NCBI RefSeq assembly: GCF_050948215.1
Contig: NC_135149.1
Coordinates: forward strand, 1,240,001 to 1,304,000
From: Halictus rubicundus
Taxonomy: Eukaryota > Arthropoda > Insecta > Hymenoptera > Halictidae
Direction: 5' to 3'
DNA length: 64,000 nt
Position 1 is the stretch's first letter; each line of letters starts with the position of its first letter. A model generated the notes under the pieces. It saw nothing but the letters and a program-made list of their open reading frames with translations. It did no database searches and was not told where the DNA came from. Of the stretch, positions 36,002 to 50,149 are shown in pieces. Made by a program: the position numbers and the translations under genes.

Positions 36002-36923
36002 TACGGTGGGAGTTGAAAAGAATCAAGTAGAAAAAGAGGTGGCGGACTGTCACGTTCATCCGACTTCGGCCGAATGACTTCATTAGATCGACCGGTTGTA
36101 CTCGATCGCTCGTAAACCCCGTTCGTTTGTCCGTTCGTATAATCAAGCTCGCCGAAAGAGACCGAGCATTTAACGGGTCCCCGGCTCCTGTGAAGAAGGC
36201 GGCGGCGGCGGCGGCAGCAATCGTGCTGTCTGTGCGAAATCAAACATTAACGAGCCTCGGCTTCTTCCTCGCGTGCAATCGCCAAAGCAAATATCCTCTG
36301 CCTCGGAATCGGTTCACCGGGCTTTCCCGTTCGGTCGGTTACCTTGCGGGGATGTTTACAACTCGTCAGGAAGGGGTTCACTCGAAAATCGTTCGATCGT
36401 ACTTGGGGTGGTCCGGGCGTGAATAAAAAGAAAAAAGAAGGAAGAAAAGAGTCGAGGAAGTCCGCGTTTAGTTTGTGGAGGAATGGGCGACTAAAAAAAT
36501 AATCCCATCGATTTGCCTTCCGAGAGAAGCCACGCCGCGACGCGACGCGACGCGACGCGTTCCGGTGACACGAGGGCTCGCAAGAGGGAGAGAAGGCCGC
36601 GCGCGGCGCGAAATAGGATGGAGGTAGGATCATCCTTTAAGACGACAGCTTTAATATCGGCCTGGTGTCTTGGTGTGCGTGTGTACAGGAGGAGCAGGTG
36701 GCAGCAATCGCGCTGGAGCTTTAAGAACCGAGGGCCGGAGGCTGGAGAACGCATTTCCTGTCGGTTACTTGGATCAAGCCAGGGACGAGGACCGTTTTCG
36801 TGCAGCCTCTCTCTTTGTGTGTTTGTGCGTCGGGGTGTCGCGTGTCGTGTGCACCCTATACACGATTATCTGTACGACGTCGGTGTGTGACGGCCGCAGG
36901 ACAATCCCGAGGAAAGCCGGCCG
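35446..36923 (+). other. Presumed promoter and 5' UTR region of long CAMTA isoform
   Basis: A CpG-rich stretch leads up to the first CAMTA start codon. It includes a GA run at about 35965-35998, a GGC-rich triplet run at about 36198-36220, and a GCGAC pentamer repeat at about 36534-36560. The transcription start cannot be placed. Long frames on both strands here are products of GC-rich and repetitive sequence. Confidence 0.45.
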
Positions 36924-37160
36924 ATGATGCGGCAAGTGGTCGTGCTGGAGCCGGCTGGAAGCGTTCTGGTGATCAGACAGACTTCCCTGGGCGGCGGCGT
37001 CACCAACGGCAACACCAATTCCAACGCCGGATCCAATAACGGTCACGAGACCCATGGGCTCGCCAATCACGCCGCCGGCTCCACCATCGCCTCCAATGAT
37101 CACAATCAGAACCGTATCGTCGTCGTACGATCGTCCTCCTCGACCTGCATGACCACCACG
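36924..37160 (+). CDS. Camta: CAMTA coding exon 1, long isoform
   Basis: 79 codons starting ATGATG in a CpG-rich context and ending CACCACG|GTGAGT (phase 0). The peptide begins MMRQVVVLEPAGSVLVIRQT and becomes rich in Asn, Gly, Ser and His. It then has a hydrophobic patch, RIVVVRSSSSTCMTT. No domain is recognised. Assignment to CAMTA is inferred from the in-frame chain of exons and not from its own sequence. Confidence 0.6.
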
Positions 37161-40100
37161 GTGAGTCGATTATGTCGTTGCAAGGCCGCCCGTGAGCGGA
37201 TACCATTCAAACTGTTCCGAAAATAACCGGTCAACCCTCGTCCCTACCTGATTTCCATAATTTAACCCTTTGGACAGCGGACCATTCTTGTAACTGTAAC
37301 ACAATGTTCACAATGCTCAACACTGATCCATGGACCGATTTTTTAGCAATTTTTTGAACATATTTCTGAAGGTACTTCTTGTAAACCCATTTATCTCTCT
37401 GTTGTTTCGAACGTAAAGGCTATTCATTTTAATTGCCAGAACTTGAGTAATTGCACGACGATTTTCATACCGTGGCACAGTGTGACGAATGGCCTTTTTA
37501 GCTGGACAAAATTCACTTTCAAATAAACAAAAACTAACTGTGCTAACATAATCTAAAATAACCATATATTAAAACCCTTGAATATTAAAACTTAAAATTC
37601 TTTTGTTGTATGTTTACAGAGCGTGTAAACTTCACCTAACAGACGAACACCTAACCTATAAATGAATGGGCACATTTCCATACGCGCTAGAAATATGTTA
37701 AAATGTACTAAGGAGTGTTTAAATTTCCTATATATGATGGATATAACATTTCAAAACATGTATTTTCACTTTAGTAATTCCAAATTATCGATAACATTCC
37801 TCTATTTTTGTAAATTAAGTGTCAAAGACGGTACTTATTTTTCCACAGAAACGCCCATGTTACTACTCTTCGTTAATGAATTAGTATATGCGCCACGTCG
37901 CTCCACGCGATGATTTTTACATATAATTCTTCGTAGAGATTCTCTACTTTATTTTAATACCAAAATTGGCTTGCAGAATGTTGCAGAACTATACTAATTT
38001 TTACAATGAAGTTACGTCGTTTTACGTACACGCTCGTGACAATCATAGCTCGGGCCGGGCGTTTCGAACGCCGCCGATGCCGATTGCCGTCGCCAGTTAG
38101 CGGTTTCATTAGTCTACTCGTTGAAACCTATGGATTGGTCTCATTCATTGTATATTGAAGGAATAAACAATGATAAGATCCCCGAGTTTTGCTCTGAACT
38201 TTCTTCGTATGAAAATTCGTTTCTGCAGTCTTAGAGCGATCAGCGTGTAGTGTGTGTACATCTCCCTTGCGTTTTTCTTATATCTTTCAGTTTCGTTATT
38301 TTTATCGTTGTTCTTCTTTTATTGTTATTGTTATAATTACTGTGATTATTGTTAGTGTTTTATTTGTTACGTTATTACTTTATACGTGAAAACGTTATAA
38401 CAAAATATTCCTTAGATATAATCAGGTACGTTGAATCAAAACATTTCATCCCTTATAAAAATTATGAAAAGTTTAAATAGGAAATACAAATTTTTAGATT
38501 AATCTAATCAAATTGGTATAAATAACATAAGCTTATACTAAACCAAAGAATAATTCTTTCCCGTTAGAATATGTCTGAATCTCCAAAAAGTAACATTTAC
38601 TATAATTTTTCCAAAATTACATTCTTTTTGTCCATAATTAAAAATTACGTCTTCTCTGATAATGTCTAGTACTTGTTAAATCATTCTGTGTTACATAGGT
38701 CCATTACCAACTTTGTTGTATTTTATATTTAATTATAAATCACTTAAAATATATTGTTTAATTAACAAAAACCAACTAAATGTTGTAAAAAATTAATAAT
38801 TATTCATATTTTATACAACTGTAAACACATTAATCGATAAATATAGAAAAATAAGCGATTTAGAATTTTGTCCACTTAAAAAGGCCATTCGTCACGCTGT
38901 GCGTGGGGTCAAAATAAACCCTGGCGCCATCGACGAAGGGCTAATCCTTACAGTGCCGATATAACATTGTTGGCAATATTTTTAAAAGCGGCTGACAAAA
39001 TTTTTATAAATATAATTGTCGCGAATAGACTGCGGAGTTTTATTCAAAATAAAAATTGTCTGCATTCATCTCAAGCTGCAGGAGATGCATTCATTCCTTT
39101 TCTCAATGATTTTACTAAGCTAAAAGTAATGCGACATGTTTAAATACTTTAAAAATGTCTGCTGGCTTCGAGGGTTTCGAGGGTTGAGATCGATATTGTA
39201 ACAGTTTTCGAGGCCCGGTTTGCGGACACCGAGCTGAATCAAATTCGATTTTCCCATTGGACGACTTCCGTTACGCTACGCGACACCCCATTCAGCTCAT
39301 TCGAACACCACGCTCTGTTTCTTTCTGTCCATGACTCTCTAGCAATTTAACTCCCTGTCATTAACTCGGAGCTCGCGGCAGTAGGCTGTCGTATAAACGA
39401 ACACCGTAGTATAGTCGTCTTTAGCGGCGGAAGGGGTTCGAATAGCTACATGGATTTTTCTTCAACGCATTCGACGGTCGACGAATGGAAGTGCAATTAG
39501 AATCTAACGACCGACATCCGATTACTACGGTCTGTTTCATGCCTCGAATTCAAAGGAGTGTTTCTAAGCTAGAACGAAATTGATCTTTTCACACTCCTGC
39601 GAAGAATTGGAAATTCAGGTGTAACAGTTTATTCCATGTTCGACCGATCGATTTCGAACTCGACGTATATACCTTCGACATACTCTATAACTACGGTGAA
39701 ATAAAAATCAATTTTCTGTTCCAATTTTACAGACCGCGAGAGCTTAAAAGAGGCGAGAAAATCGTTCGGAACACTTTACAATGCTGCCATTCTTTTAATA
39801 TTTTATTTTTCTACGGTTGTCGTCGCACCTACAGCGATAAGTGTGCTGGAAATATACACGGAGTTTGCACTCGATCCATCGACTAGATCATGCTTTACCG
39901 CGTCGAGTAAACGTTGAGACATCGCAATCTCTAAGTGAAAATAGATCGAACTCTTCTGTAACGCGTTCAATTTTCATTATACTTCCGCTAAAAAAAAATT
40001 CGTGGACATTGCAGAGACATAGACGAAGTCGCCCATGGAAATTACATCGCGGAGAAGTTTGCCAGTTTGATGGTAAAAAATTGTTTTAACAGCCCCTCCC

Positions 40101-42856
40101 CTGCGCAGCGTCGGATGGTGCTGCACGTTTGTCTGACGATTCTTTACGACTTTAGAGCGGTTCTCGCGTCTTTTTGCCAGGCGGACAATCACGTGTCGGC
40201 GAACGGGAACGGCAACGTGAACGTGAACGTGAACGCCACCCTGAACGGTAACACCGTCGTCGGCAAGTCGTCGTCGAAGGTCGGGGTTGCCGGGGGTGGC
40301 TCAAAGTCGAGCGAAAGGAACGATCATCTGAGGAACGATCACAAGAGCCAGGAGGGGATCGGAACCGGCGAATCGAACGCTGGATGTCGTCCAAGGACGA
40401 GCAAGGAAGCCGCTCACGAGAACGTCTCCTTAGACAGGAAGCTCGATGGCGCGGATCCCATCTCCGGTAAGTACTTCCGCCGTTACTCTGCTTTTACCTT
40501 TGACGGACCGGCCGATCCCGCCGTGAATTATTTATCCTGGCCCGTCATCGGCCCGCTGCCTAGCAGCCAGTCATTTTCTTTGCTCCTCGTGCACTCTACG
40601 ACGAGTCCGAAAATAACGGCTCAAAATTGCTACGCAAAAGTCTCCGTCAAAACTCCGACAGGTAACCTTTATTCTAATTGTCACGAAGAAACGAAAATTT
40701 ACAACTATACCGTTCTAAAAAATTCAAGGAACACTCAGTGTTACAGGAGACAAAATTGTCGATCTTTAATCTCCTGTAAGTTTCTGTAAAATGGTCTTCA
40801 AGTATTCTATCTGTCTCCACCTGTGCTATTTTAAAGGAACGAGGGTGAAGTTTCAGGGTAAATTCTCTGCCTTCATGTCCCTGAACTAAATTTTTAACTA
40901 ACTTTTTCGTTACAAAACCGAGAGACGAAGCTGTTTTTCTCGATTTGAAGATTTACAAATTCATGCAACTGATCGAAATAAAATCGTAACTGGAACGAGC
41001 ACCAGTTGGAAGTTTCGGGGGTTCGTGACCGGTTTGCCCGGGATGAAGGTTCCTCATAACGGTTCGAACGAGATCGATATTGTAGTTTTGCGAAGTTACG
41101 ACTTCACGTCGTCGTTCACCTTCGATCGCAACGGTTCCGGCAATCCGATTCCGATTATCCTCGGCAGACGAGTGCAACCGCGTTGATTGGAGGAAATGGG
41201 GCATTGTTTCTCCGGGGGTAGTTTTATAGCAATTCCACGGGGGTAGCAGAAACCGTGCACGCGAGCCTGCGAAACGCTTTTTCCTCGGGGTATTTCCTTT
41301 AAACAGCATTTTATTTTCGCGTTACACCGAGCCACGACGGCGAGGTATTGGAAACACGGGCTGGCCGCTCGGAGGAATAATTCTGGACTGGAAATAACTT
41401 CTCGCGAATTCGAGGAGAGGAACTCTAATAAAAGTTCCCGGGCAATTGGATCTCTCTCGTGACGACGGTGTACCTCATTTTATGAACCAGCAGATTAATT
41501 AAGATGATAAAACAAAGCAGAAGTTGCGCTCGGCGTCTGATGGCACGACACAGAGAGAGAGAGAGAGAAAGAGAGAAAAGGCCGTGTGATTTTAAAGTTT
41601 CAAACGCGAGCTTGGCTATAACGACCATCACGACGACAACGACGACTACGACGCCATTTTGGAGCAGCTTCTTCGACGAACTGTTTTGTTGTGTGTTGGT
41701 AGACGTATATTTCTGGCCAACTCGCGATATCCGTTTGGATATCGAGGAATTGCGAATTCCGTGGGTGAAGCGGAGTTACCGGTGCACCGGCGCGGCGGCG
41801 GCGCGCTCTTTAATTTCGTCCCCTTTAAGTCACGCATCTAAATTTCAAATGAGCCCCTCATCGATCGAATTTCGTTCGGAATCAAAACTATTTAAGCCCG
41901 CATGAATTATACATAGTTTGCGTTAACTTCTACGACGGGGGGAAACAATTACTCGTGCCTCGTATTAATGAATTTTGAGCGTCGCGGCGGGTGGCGAGTG
42001 TGTCGTATCAGCCGTACAGTTTGCGACGGAATTATGCCTGCGAATTTCGCCGGGAAAAACTCCGCTGTGCTCTACGCTATACTACGCTACGCTATGCTGT
42101 CTCGCGAGGAACCGTCGGGATCGCGTCAATTGCTTTTGTAGTGACCCTTTGCACTCGGAGAACTCTCTGGATCGTCTACCAGTAATTCGAACTCGTCCGG
42201 AAATAGTGAGTCGCGCATTCTTTTGTATGAAACACATTTTCGACTTGTCAGAATTATTGACAGAAGAAACAACACACTTTCACACTTTGACAATTTTTAT
42301 TTTGCATACAGGCCTGCGGTTTTGTTTACATGTCTGTCACACATCTGTGACATACACAAATAGCGGTAGGGAACCTGTTAAAAAGGATGTTACATCCTTT
42401 GGAAATAAACAACAGTAAACAGTAATCCAAACAAAGGATGTTTACGTCACTGTAAGGAGACACTCATCGCCCCATCAGCGATAACTTTCATTATCTTCGG
42501 CACATCCGAGTACAATGTTCATTTCTCCCTCTCGAACACAAAGATGAAACCGGAACAAATTTTGTGTTCTATGAATTATGAAGAATCTTTTCGTGTTCCC
42601 TCGGAGAGGACATTCGAGTCTCTATCTAGATTTACGATTTAGCGAGGAGAGCACATCCGAGTGCGAAGGGTTGAAAATAAGGAACGGAACAAAGGGGTTC
42701 ATCGTTACGCATCAAAGTTGAGTCACTCGAAAAGTCCGGGAATCTGGTTAAACTTTCGCGAGGAAAAAAGGATCCATTACCGAGAGACCTACTCGAAACT
42801 TTTTCTCTTCTCTTTAATCCGTCACTAGCTAGCTAAAGAAGGCTAGACAGCTAGAA

Positions 42857-42890
<34 letters not shown>

Positions 42891-45330
42891 CGTATAATTT
42901 TACTTGGCTTCTGCTTTTCTTCCTTTTTTTCTCCGGAGCTTTTAATATTTTTTTTTTCCCGCGCCAGAAACACCGACGTCACGTGTTCCTCCATTCTGTC
43001 GCCGTCAAACGCCACCCTCTTTATCGCTCGGCTCTCTCCCCGTCCCCAGAATTGAATATATGCACGCGGTTATGCATATGCAGGCCTAGTTACGCGCCGC
43101 GGCAGAAATACACGGTCGGTTCAATTCTTTCGGAAACATTTTCCGAGCGGTTTCGCCCGTGTTTTCTCCGCTTTGGATCGCGGAAACACCGGCGCAGCGC
43201 GTCGGTGCTCGGGGGTGAGCTGTCAAGGGGGTTGCAAAACCGGGGGTTGATCCAGATGACAGCGCGGCTAGACACGAACTATCGGAAAACACATGACATT
43301 ATAACCTTTCCCGGTACGGGGACAATCGCGGAAGTTTTTCGGTGGAGAGGGTGCTACGGAAAGTGAGTGAGAGAGAGTGAGTGAGAGAGAGAGAGAGAGA
43401 GAGAGATGAAGCGAGAGAGAGAGAGATGAAGCGAGAGAGGGAAAATGTTCTACCTCCGTAACGAAACGCCAAGAGCTATTTGCGTCGAGAGGAGAAGGGG
43501 GGAGGGGGCGTTGGAGAGAGAAAAAAATGTTTTGCTTCGAATCTGCACGCATGCAGGTCCGCGTATAATGCTTTTACAGAAAGTAGGACAGGCCGTTTCG
43601 ATCTTGAAACCAACCCTCCTCTCTCGCTCGCTCTTCGACACACACACTCTCTTTCTCTCTCTCTTTTTCTCTTGCACTCTCCTCTCGTTAGAATTTCACG
43701 ATCCGATGCGTTTTCGACGCGGTGCACGCGTCGTGCAAAATATCCGCGACTAGACTAATCCTCTACAACCAGGAAAACGCAAGGAGCCAAGCGCAAGGGG
43801 TGCAGCACGAGTCGATACTGACACGAATTCCCACGCGATCGAGCTTTCGTCGCAGTTGCTAACTTCCGCGTGAAGTTTCGCCGCGAGGTTCGCATTCGGG
43901 TCTCTTGAAAACTGGCGTCACCAGCTGACGATCCCTTATCGGCTCTGTTCATGATCCTCGGAATCCATTGCACGAGCTCGATCATTGTACAAATCGAAAA
44001 GTCAAGTCCAAAGAGAAGCTACAGAATTTTAACCAGAGCCAGAAGCGTTTTTCTTCTTCCAATGGCGAGTTCGGCCTCTATTCCGACAAAACTGAAATTC
44101 AAACGGTTAAAGGAAAAATTAATTTTCGTAACAGACACTGAAGAATAAGCTTAGTTCGTTATACTATTTTCTTGCTCAGTATTCATTGTAGTATGGCCAG
44201 TCATTGTTGTATGGTAATTTGGTAGTATGGTCTATTGTCCGTTTCCATAATTGAACATTCCAAGAATTGTTCTTTGCCATAACGCTTGGCGGTTGATCGC
44301 GCGACCCGGTCCAAATTCGACGACTCTGCTCCAGGAGCGAGAGTCTCGTTTTCCTGCATCGATCCCGGGGATTCAAGGTTCCCGGTCCTCGGGCCGATCG
44401 ATCATCCCGTTGTTCGGGGCGGTTATCCTGGGACAGCTGTGCCCGGCGAACAACTGTATTTCCCGTCCGGAAACCATTGTTAAACAGGTTGTCTTCCTTA
44501 TCGACTGGTGCCGCGACCCAGTTCGAGCGTGTTTCCAGGAGGCAGCTCTCCGGGCTCTCTCCATCGGAGCAAGAGAGCAACCCCCGAAAGAAGTGCACCC
44601 TGGCGGGTAAGCCCCGATGGGGATAATTCCTAGTTCCGGCGATATCCGCCAGAGCGGCGATTCTGTCAGCTCTGGTTGTATACACCTTTTCCTCTTCTGC
44701 ATGGGCAGGGCGAAGGAGAGCGCACACAGATGCGAGTCTGCACACGATTTTTCAGTCCTCCAAGGATCCACGTTCTATCGATCAGCCCGGCGATCTCTTT
44801 CCTGAAGGACAAACCCAGCGAAGGCTAGCAATCGCGTCTAGATCTTAGATCGTAATTTTCCCCGGGCCGAGACAACCGCCGCCGACTGATCGTCGGAATT
44901 TAGTGGTCGGCACCCAGAAATTACTATCACGTGCGAGCGCAGGAATGCATCCTCGGGATCGAGGGCGTCGCTGGTTGGCTGCCTCTCCGCACCTATATAC
45001 GGCCGGAGAGAGCCTAGCTACGACTATCCTCGCCTATCCCCGTCTATCCTGACCTATCCGATTGCCGCTGACTAGAGTAGGTATCGACCCCTCGAGGAGG
45101 CACCTTTTTCTTTTCTACAGACCTCGTCCGCACAGCCCCTCGAGCCTCTCCTAGAAGATCTCACCCCACGATCGCTTTTTCCAGCGAAATCTCATCGGCG
45201 TCCTTAGCCGATCCTCTTTCAAGACCCTCTTTTCTCACCCCCAATCTCTCCCGCCGTCTTCGTCGTTTCCCTTTCGTCTTTCGTTCAGGTTCGACTTCAT
45301 TCGTTTATTTTCGCTCTCTCCCTCTCTCTT

Positions 45331-45395
<65 letters not shown>

Positions 45396-46084
45396 GGATC
45401 CAAATTCTAGAACGCTGCGTTTAACGACTGTACACTACGACTTAGCTGTTAAACGCGGGTCTCGTGGTCCCTGGCAGGAAGTACCGAAGCAACTCGACGA
45501 ATCCGAGCACGAGCTCCTTCAGACCGGGCGATCTTATTGATTGTCTTAGCTTTCCTGCCGTCACGCTCTATCCCTCTCTCTCTCTCTCTCTGTCTCACTC
45601 TCTCTTGCTCTGTGTCTCAGTCTCTCTCTATCCCTTTCACTATACCGTTCCTTGTCTGGCTCGGAACGGAACACTTATACAGAGACCGCTTCGGTTCTCT
45701 TTCTGTCCCCTTTTGGCCCGCGCTGGGATAGGTACACGGAACTCTCTTTTCCTCTCTCTCTCTCTCTTGGCCCCACCCCCGGGACTACTTTTCTTCCCCA
45801 CCTCGTCTCGAAGACTCTCATTCTCGGTGTGCCCCAACTCCTCCTCCTTCTCCTCTCGTTCCTCTTGTTTTCTCCTTCTGGATGGCTCGTCGAGCTATCG
45901 TCGTCGGCGACTAACGACCGGCGACTTACGTGTCCGGCTAACTTTGCCCCCGTGTTCGTCGAAACGAAGACCGATCTACGTGATAAAGGAACAAGAGGAG
46001 GCCTCTCTCTACGTCCTCCCCCCCCCCCCCCGGTTTAGGGATAAAGGGGCAAGGGATCGAAGAAGGATGGCGGAAAAAGGGGGA

Positions 46085-46124
<40 letters not shown>

Positions 46125-48525
46125 ACATAGAGCGGGGGAGAGGGAGATAGTTGGACAGGAGCCTCTGCCAACGTTCTATTTAAAGCCGTGGGGGTAGCAG
46201 CAGCAAGCTGACTGGTAATTTACGAGCTTATACCAAAAAGTTGGACACCTTGGGGATGGCTCCGCACTTTGACACGTGACCCAGTTTTATCGAGTTACGT
46301 AATTGATCGCCTCGCGCTTGCCCCGTCGTCTGCATCGCGAAATCCACGGACCTCCACGGTGTTTCTCTTTCTTCCCCTCTAATTTTTTCATTCATTACCC
46401 AGCCTCCTTTCCCCGCATTGTCGTTTGTTATTGTTCGTCCCTGCCCCTTTGATCGCGGTAATCCCGAGATCCCAAACTCACCCCCTCCCCCCTCCCCCTC
46501 TTTTGCTTTTCTTCGGTTTAATTTCTCTTCCGGCACGGCCGTTTCTCCGGCTCTTTGTTTCCGTCGACGGGTTTTCTTTTGCCGTTCCGCGCGGGCAATT
46601 GCACAGAGTACCGTGTAACCAGTCGATCATCCGAATCTGGCCGGCAATCAAATCCGATTAACGTGTGTCCAATTTCGTTAAGTGACTTCCGGCGAGCCTC
46701 TCGTCCCGAGTTTTCGTAGTTCGGCGCCCGTTGAAAGAGAAGCGAAAAAAGAATAGAACGGTTCTGGTTAATTCGAATCGTTTCGCGATTCTTTGAGACT
46801 GTTAGACAAAGAGACTATGTGTACTGTAGGGTGGCGAGCGAACGACGCCACATGACACTGTTAATTATATAAAATAGAAATTGATTTGGAACAAAGAGAA
46901 ATTTTTAACTTATTAGAGTCGTTAACTCTGTGCGTTACAATATGGAGTTAGACTCGTGACGAAGAATTAGAACAAATTAATTAAACAAGCGTGCTATTAA
47001 TTTCCTCTAAGTCGAAAAAAGATTTTGCTGTCATCGATATTTAATCGTTGGAGAAACAATAGGCACACAATAGATATTAAATTCGTCTTTCTTCTGGAAG
47101 CTTTCACACGATGAAAAAGTTGTACAGGGACCTCGAAATGGTCACTGTGTCTTGCAATGAATGCAGACAACTTTTATTTTGCATAAAGGTCCGCAAAGAT
47201 CGGATATAAGCCTGTGCCCCTTTCAGTCTATCCGAATGAAGCATTATCTTACGAAGAAACCAAATTGTAACCTATTTCATGACACGAACATTTTTGTATT
47301 AATTCCAGCTATTTCATAGAAAACGACCCACTGCGCGACGGGTCTATATATGTCGCGTTTAACACACGAGGGAAGAAGACCTTTGGGTTATTAGCCCTTT
47401 CAGTTTCGCGTGCTGACCTAAATAACACGCGCGGCCCGGCGTCTCAAAATCCGCGTGACATACTGATCTCGGAAATACGATTCCTCGGCCGCTAATTTCC
47501 AGTTACGGGCCGAGCCCATTGTCCCGAAGATTCGAAATTCCCGGTTGTAATCCCGTGAATTATAGAACCATAAATCCCCGTTACGAAACAATTAGGAGGT
47601 CCCTTCGAAGAGAGGCGAAAGCCAGCGGGGGCGGATTTATAGTTGTTGATTCGGCCCCCGGCACGTTCGGCTCGGTTGTACACGCGCACGCACGCAGGAA
47701 GGGAAGTTTCGTTGTCAAAACGTTAATGCGAGCACCGGAACGCCGGCATTCTTCTCCGGCCAAAAGCGATAAATCCGGCCGCGAACGAATTCAGCTGCGT
47801 GTAACCGTTCCATTTCGACGGTCGCTCGCAAATCATCAAGCCGCTGCTGTGCTGCACTCTCGCTGCACTCGCGGCTGGACGGCGGGCGCGATACCAAAAA
47901 TTTGTTGGCGGTCCGGACCAACGGAGAAACAATGGCAATCATTTTATGCGCCGTGCTGAGACACGAGGAGGCTACGCGGAGACAATGCTGCGATTATGCA
48001 TTGCACGGTGTCCTTGTTCTTGGAGGAGCTAAAGCATGGCTGAGAATGGGGAGGTCTAATTTTGGAGAAACTCGACCTTTTAGATCTCTGTCATCTCCCG
48101 AGTCAATTGGCATACTTCACTGTGGTTATGTCTTCTGCTGTCATGGAGTCTACAAAGTCTCATTTTTCCAATTTGATCAGATGTATCCTTTTCAGTGTAG
48201 TTACTTCTTCATCTTCAGCGAAAGAGTTCGCAAATTTTCATTTTTCCAATTTGATCAGATGCATCCTTCAGTGTGGTTGCTTCTTCGTCTTCAGTGAAGG
48301 AGTTTACAAGTTCTGATTGTTGATCTCGAGAAAGTGGATTGAAAAATCAGTAAAAGAAAATTTAGATTGGGTCTAAAAGTTGCAAAAGTTCGTCTCCGAT
48401 TCCTTGTGTTTTAATACGAAATTGGGCACGAGTTTTTGCACTGACCTAATACATGAGGATATGAATGCGTTTAGAACTACGTCATTACCAAGTTTCGAAT
48501 TAAAAGATAGATAGATAGATAGATA

Positions 48526-48569
<44 letters not shown>

Positions 48570-50102
48570 CGTTGGACCAGAAAGGGTTAATAAACAATTT
48601 TCAGAAAAGCATGAACAATTTAATTAAAATTATCCCACATTTCCATGAGATTCAATAAGAGGGTCGATCTGAAGAAGCTGGGTCCAAAAATCCGCGAAAT
48701 GAAACTGATGTGTCCCTCGAATGAGTCTAGCCACGCTATGGAATCGTCGCGTCGGTTCATTTCTGAACGGTCCAATGTCACCGAACGGGATCGCGCCTCG
48801 GCAGACATAATCAGGCATAAAAGACTGGAACGGTCTCGAGCTCCGCTTTTTCCCTCGTGAAGAAGCACAGACAGTCTGGCACGCGCGGTGCGCTTTCAAT
48901 GTCTTATGGTTTGTGGCCCGTTTATCTGAAAATAAGGTCTCGATCCGTCGGGTCTCTTGCAATTGCGCCTCGCATTTCATCGCTCGGGCTGAGGTAAAAA
49001 AGCGTGCGCGCGCGAGCGCGAACGCGACATAGAACGTCACGTTCTCGGGGGGTTGGGAAAAAATCCCGGTGAAAAGGGGTGAACATTTTCATCCCATTAG
49101 CGGCGACATCGTTACCCGTAGACGACTCCTGCGTGGGTGGTGGCAACGAAGTAGAAGAGGGTGTGGGTTAAGCCTCGCGGATCCACCGCGATCCCAAAAT
49201 AATAAACAGTGTGCCGTCGATAAATCGTGCGGATGGGTGGCGTGTCACGGGGAGGGTGAGAAGTTGTCCAGCGATTCCGGGCTTATTCGATTCCGTCAGT
49301 GAGCTCCTCGTTACGAGATCCGCTCAATTACGAGTTCCTGGATAAATTACGAGCTTATGCGAGAAAATCTACGACCCCGGGAAATCCAACCCCCAACCCC
49401 TCGAATACCCGCCGACGCCGCCGCCGTCTGTGTACCTGGCTGCACATGCCGCGCCGTATCTGTGTAAACAGACCGCACACGTTCCCGAAAGCCTAATTCA
49501 GACCTAACGGGTTATGCACGCGGATTCACACGTACAGGGGTGCGTCCGGGGGTATGCAGGGTGTGGGTGCGTGAAAGCGCCGCTTAAATCCATATAAATA
49601 CGCGCCCATGAATCCATCCATTAATCAGATCCGCGATAGGGGGTCTCCGGGCCCGACGCCCGAGTGATTTCAACCCCCGACCACCCCCGTTTCTGCTCGC
49701 TCTTCTTCCACGGGGAGTTTTTTTTTTCTCTTCTCTCGACCGTTCCTCTCCCTCTCTATCTCTCTCGTACTTTTTCCCTCTTTCCCACCGACAGCTATAT
49801 AGAGAGCGATAGAGGGTCCGTTTGCAGGGGTCACTGGGAGATGGCAGCACCTCCATTAAAATTCGACGCGAACCTTCTGCGAGAATCCGATGTATGCTGT
49901 GTCATGCCCTGCTTATAGCTCTGTATAGCCTAGCTTGCAAGTCTCCCTCCGCAAAGGGTACGGCTGTCATTGCACACGTGTGGAAAATACGTGTGCAGGC
50001 GCGAAGGCAGGCAGCCGGTTATAACCTACGACTCCGGTAGGTTGTGAGCGGAATATGGTTTAGGGGTTCGGAGCTCGGGGGGATGGGGCAGTTGGTCTTT
50101 CT

Positions 50103-50149
<47 letters not shown>

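Noticed and set aside
40067..40789. 240-codon frame around CAMTA exon 2
   Set aside because: Only 40181-40466 is bounded by good splice sites and has coding-like composition; the extensions are intron.
44176..44805. Frames up to 189 codons on both strands
   Set aside because: Mutually overlapping in opposite orientations within GC-rich intron DNA; no domain seen.
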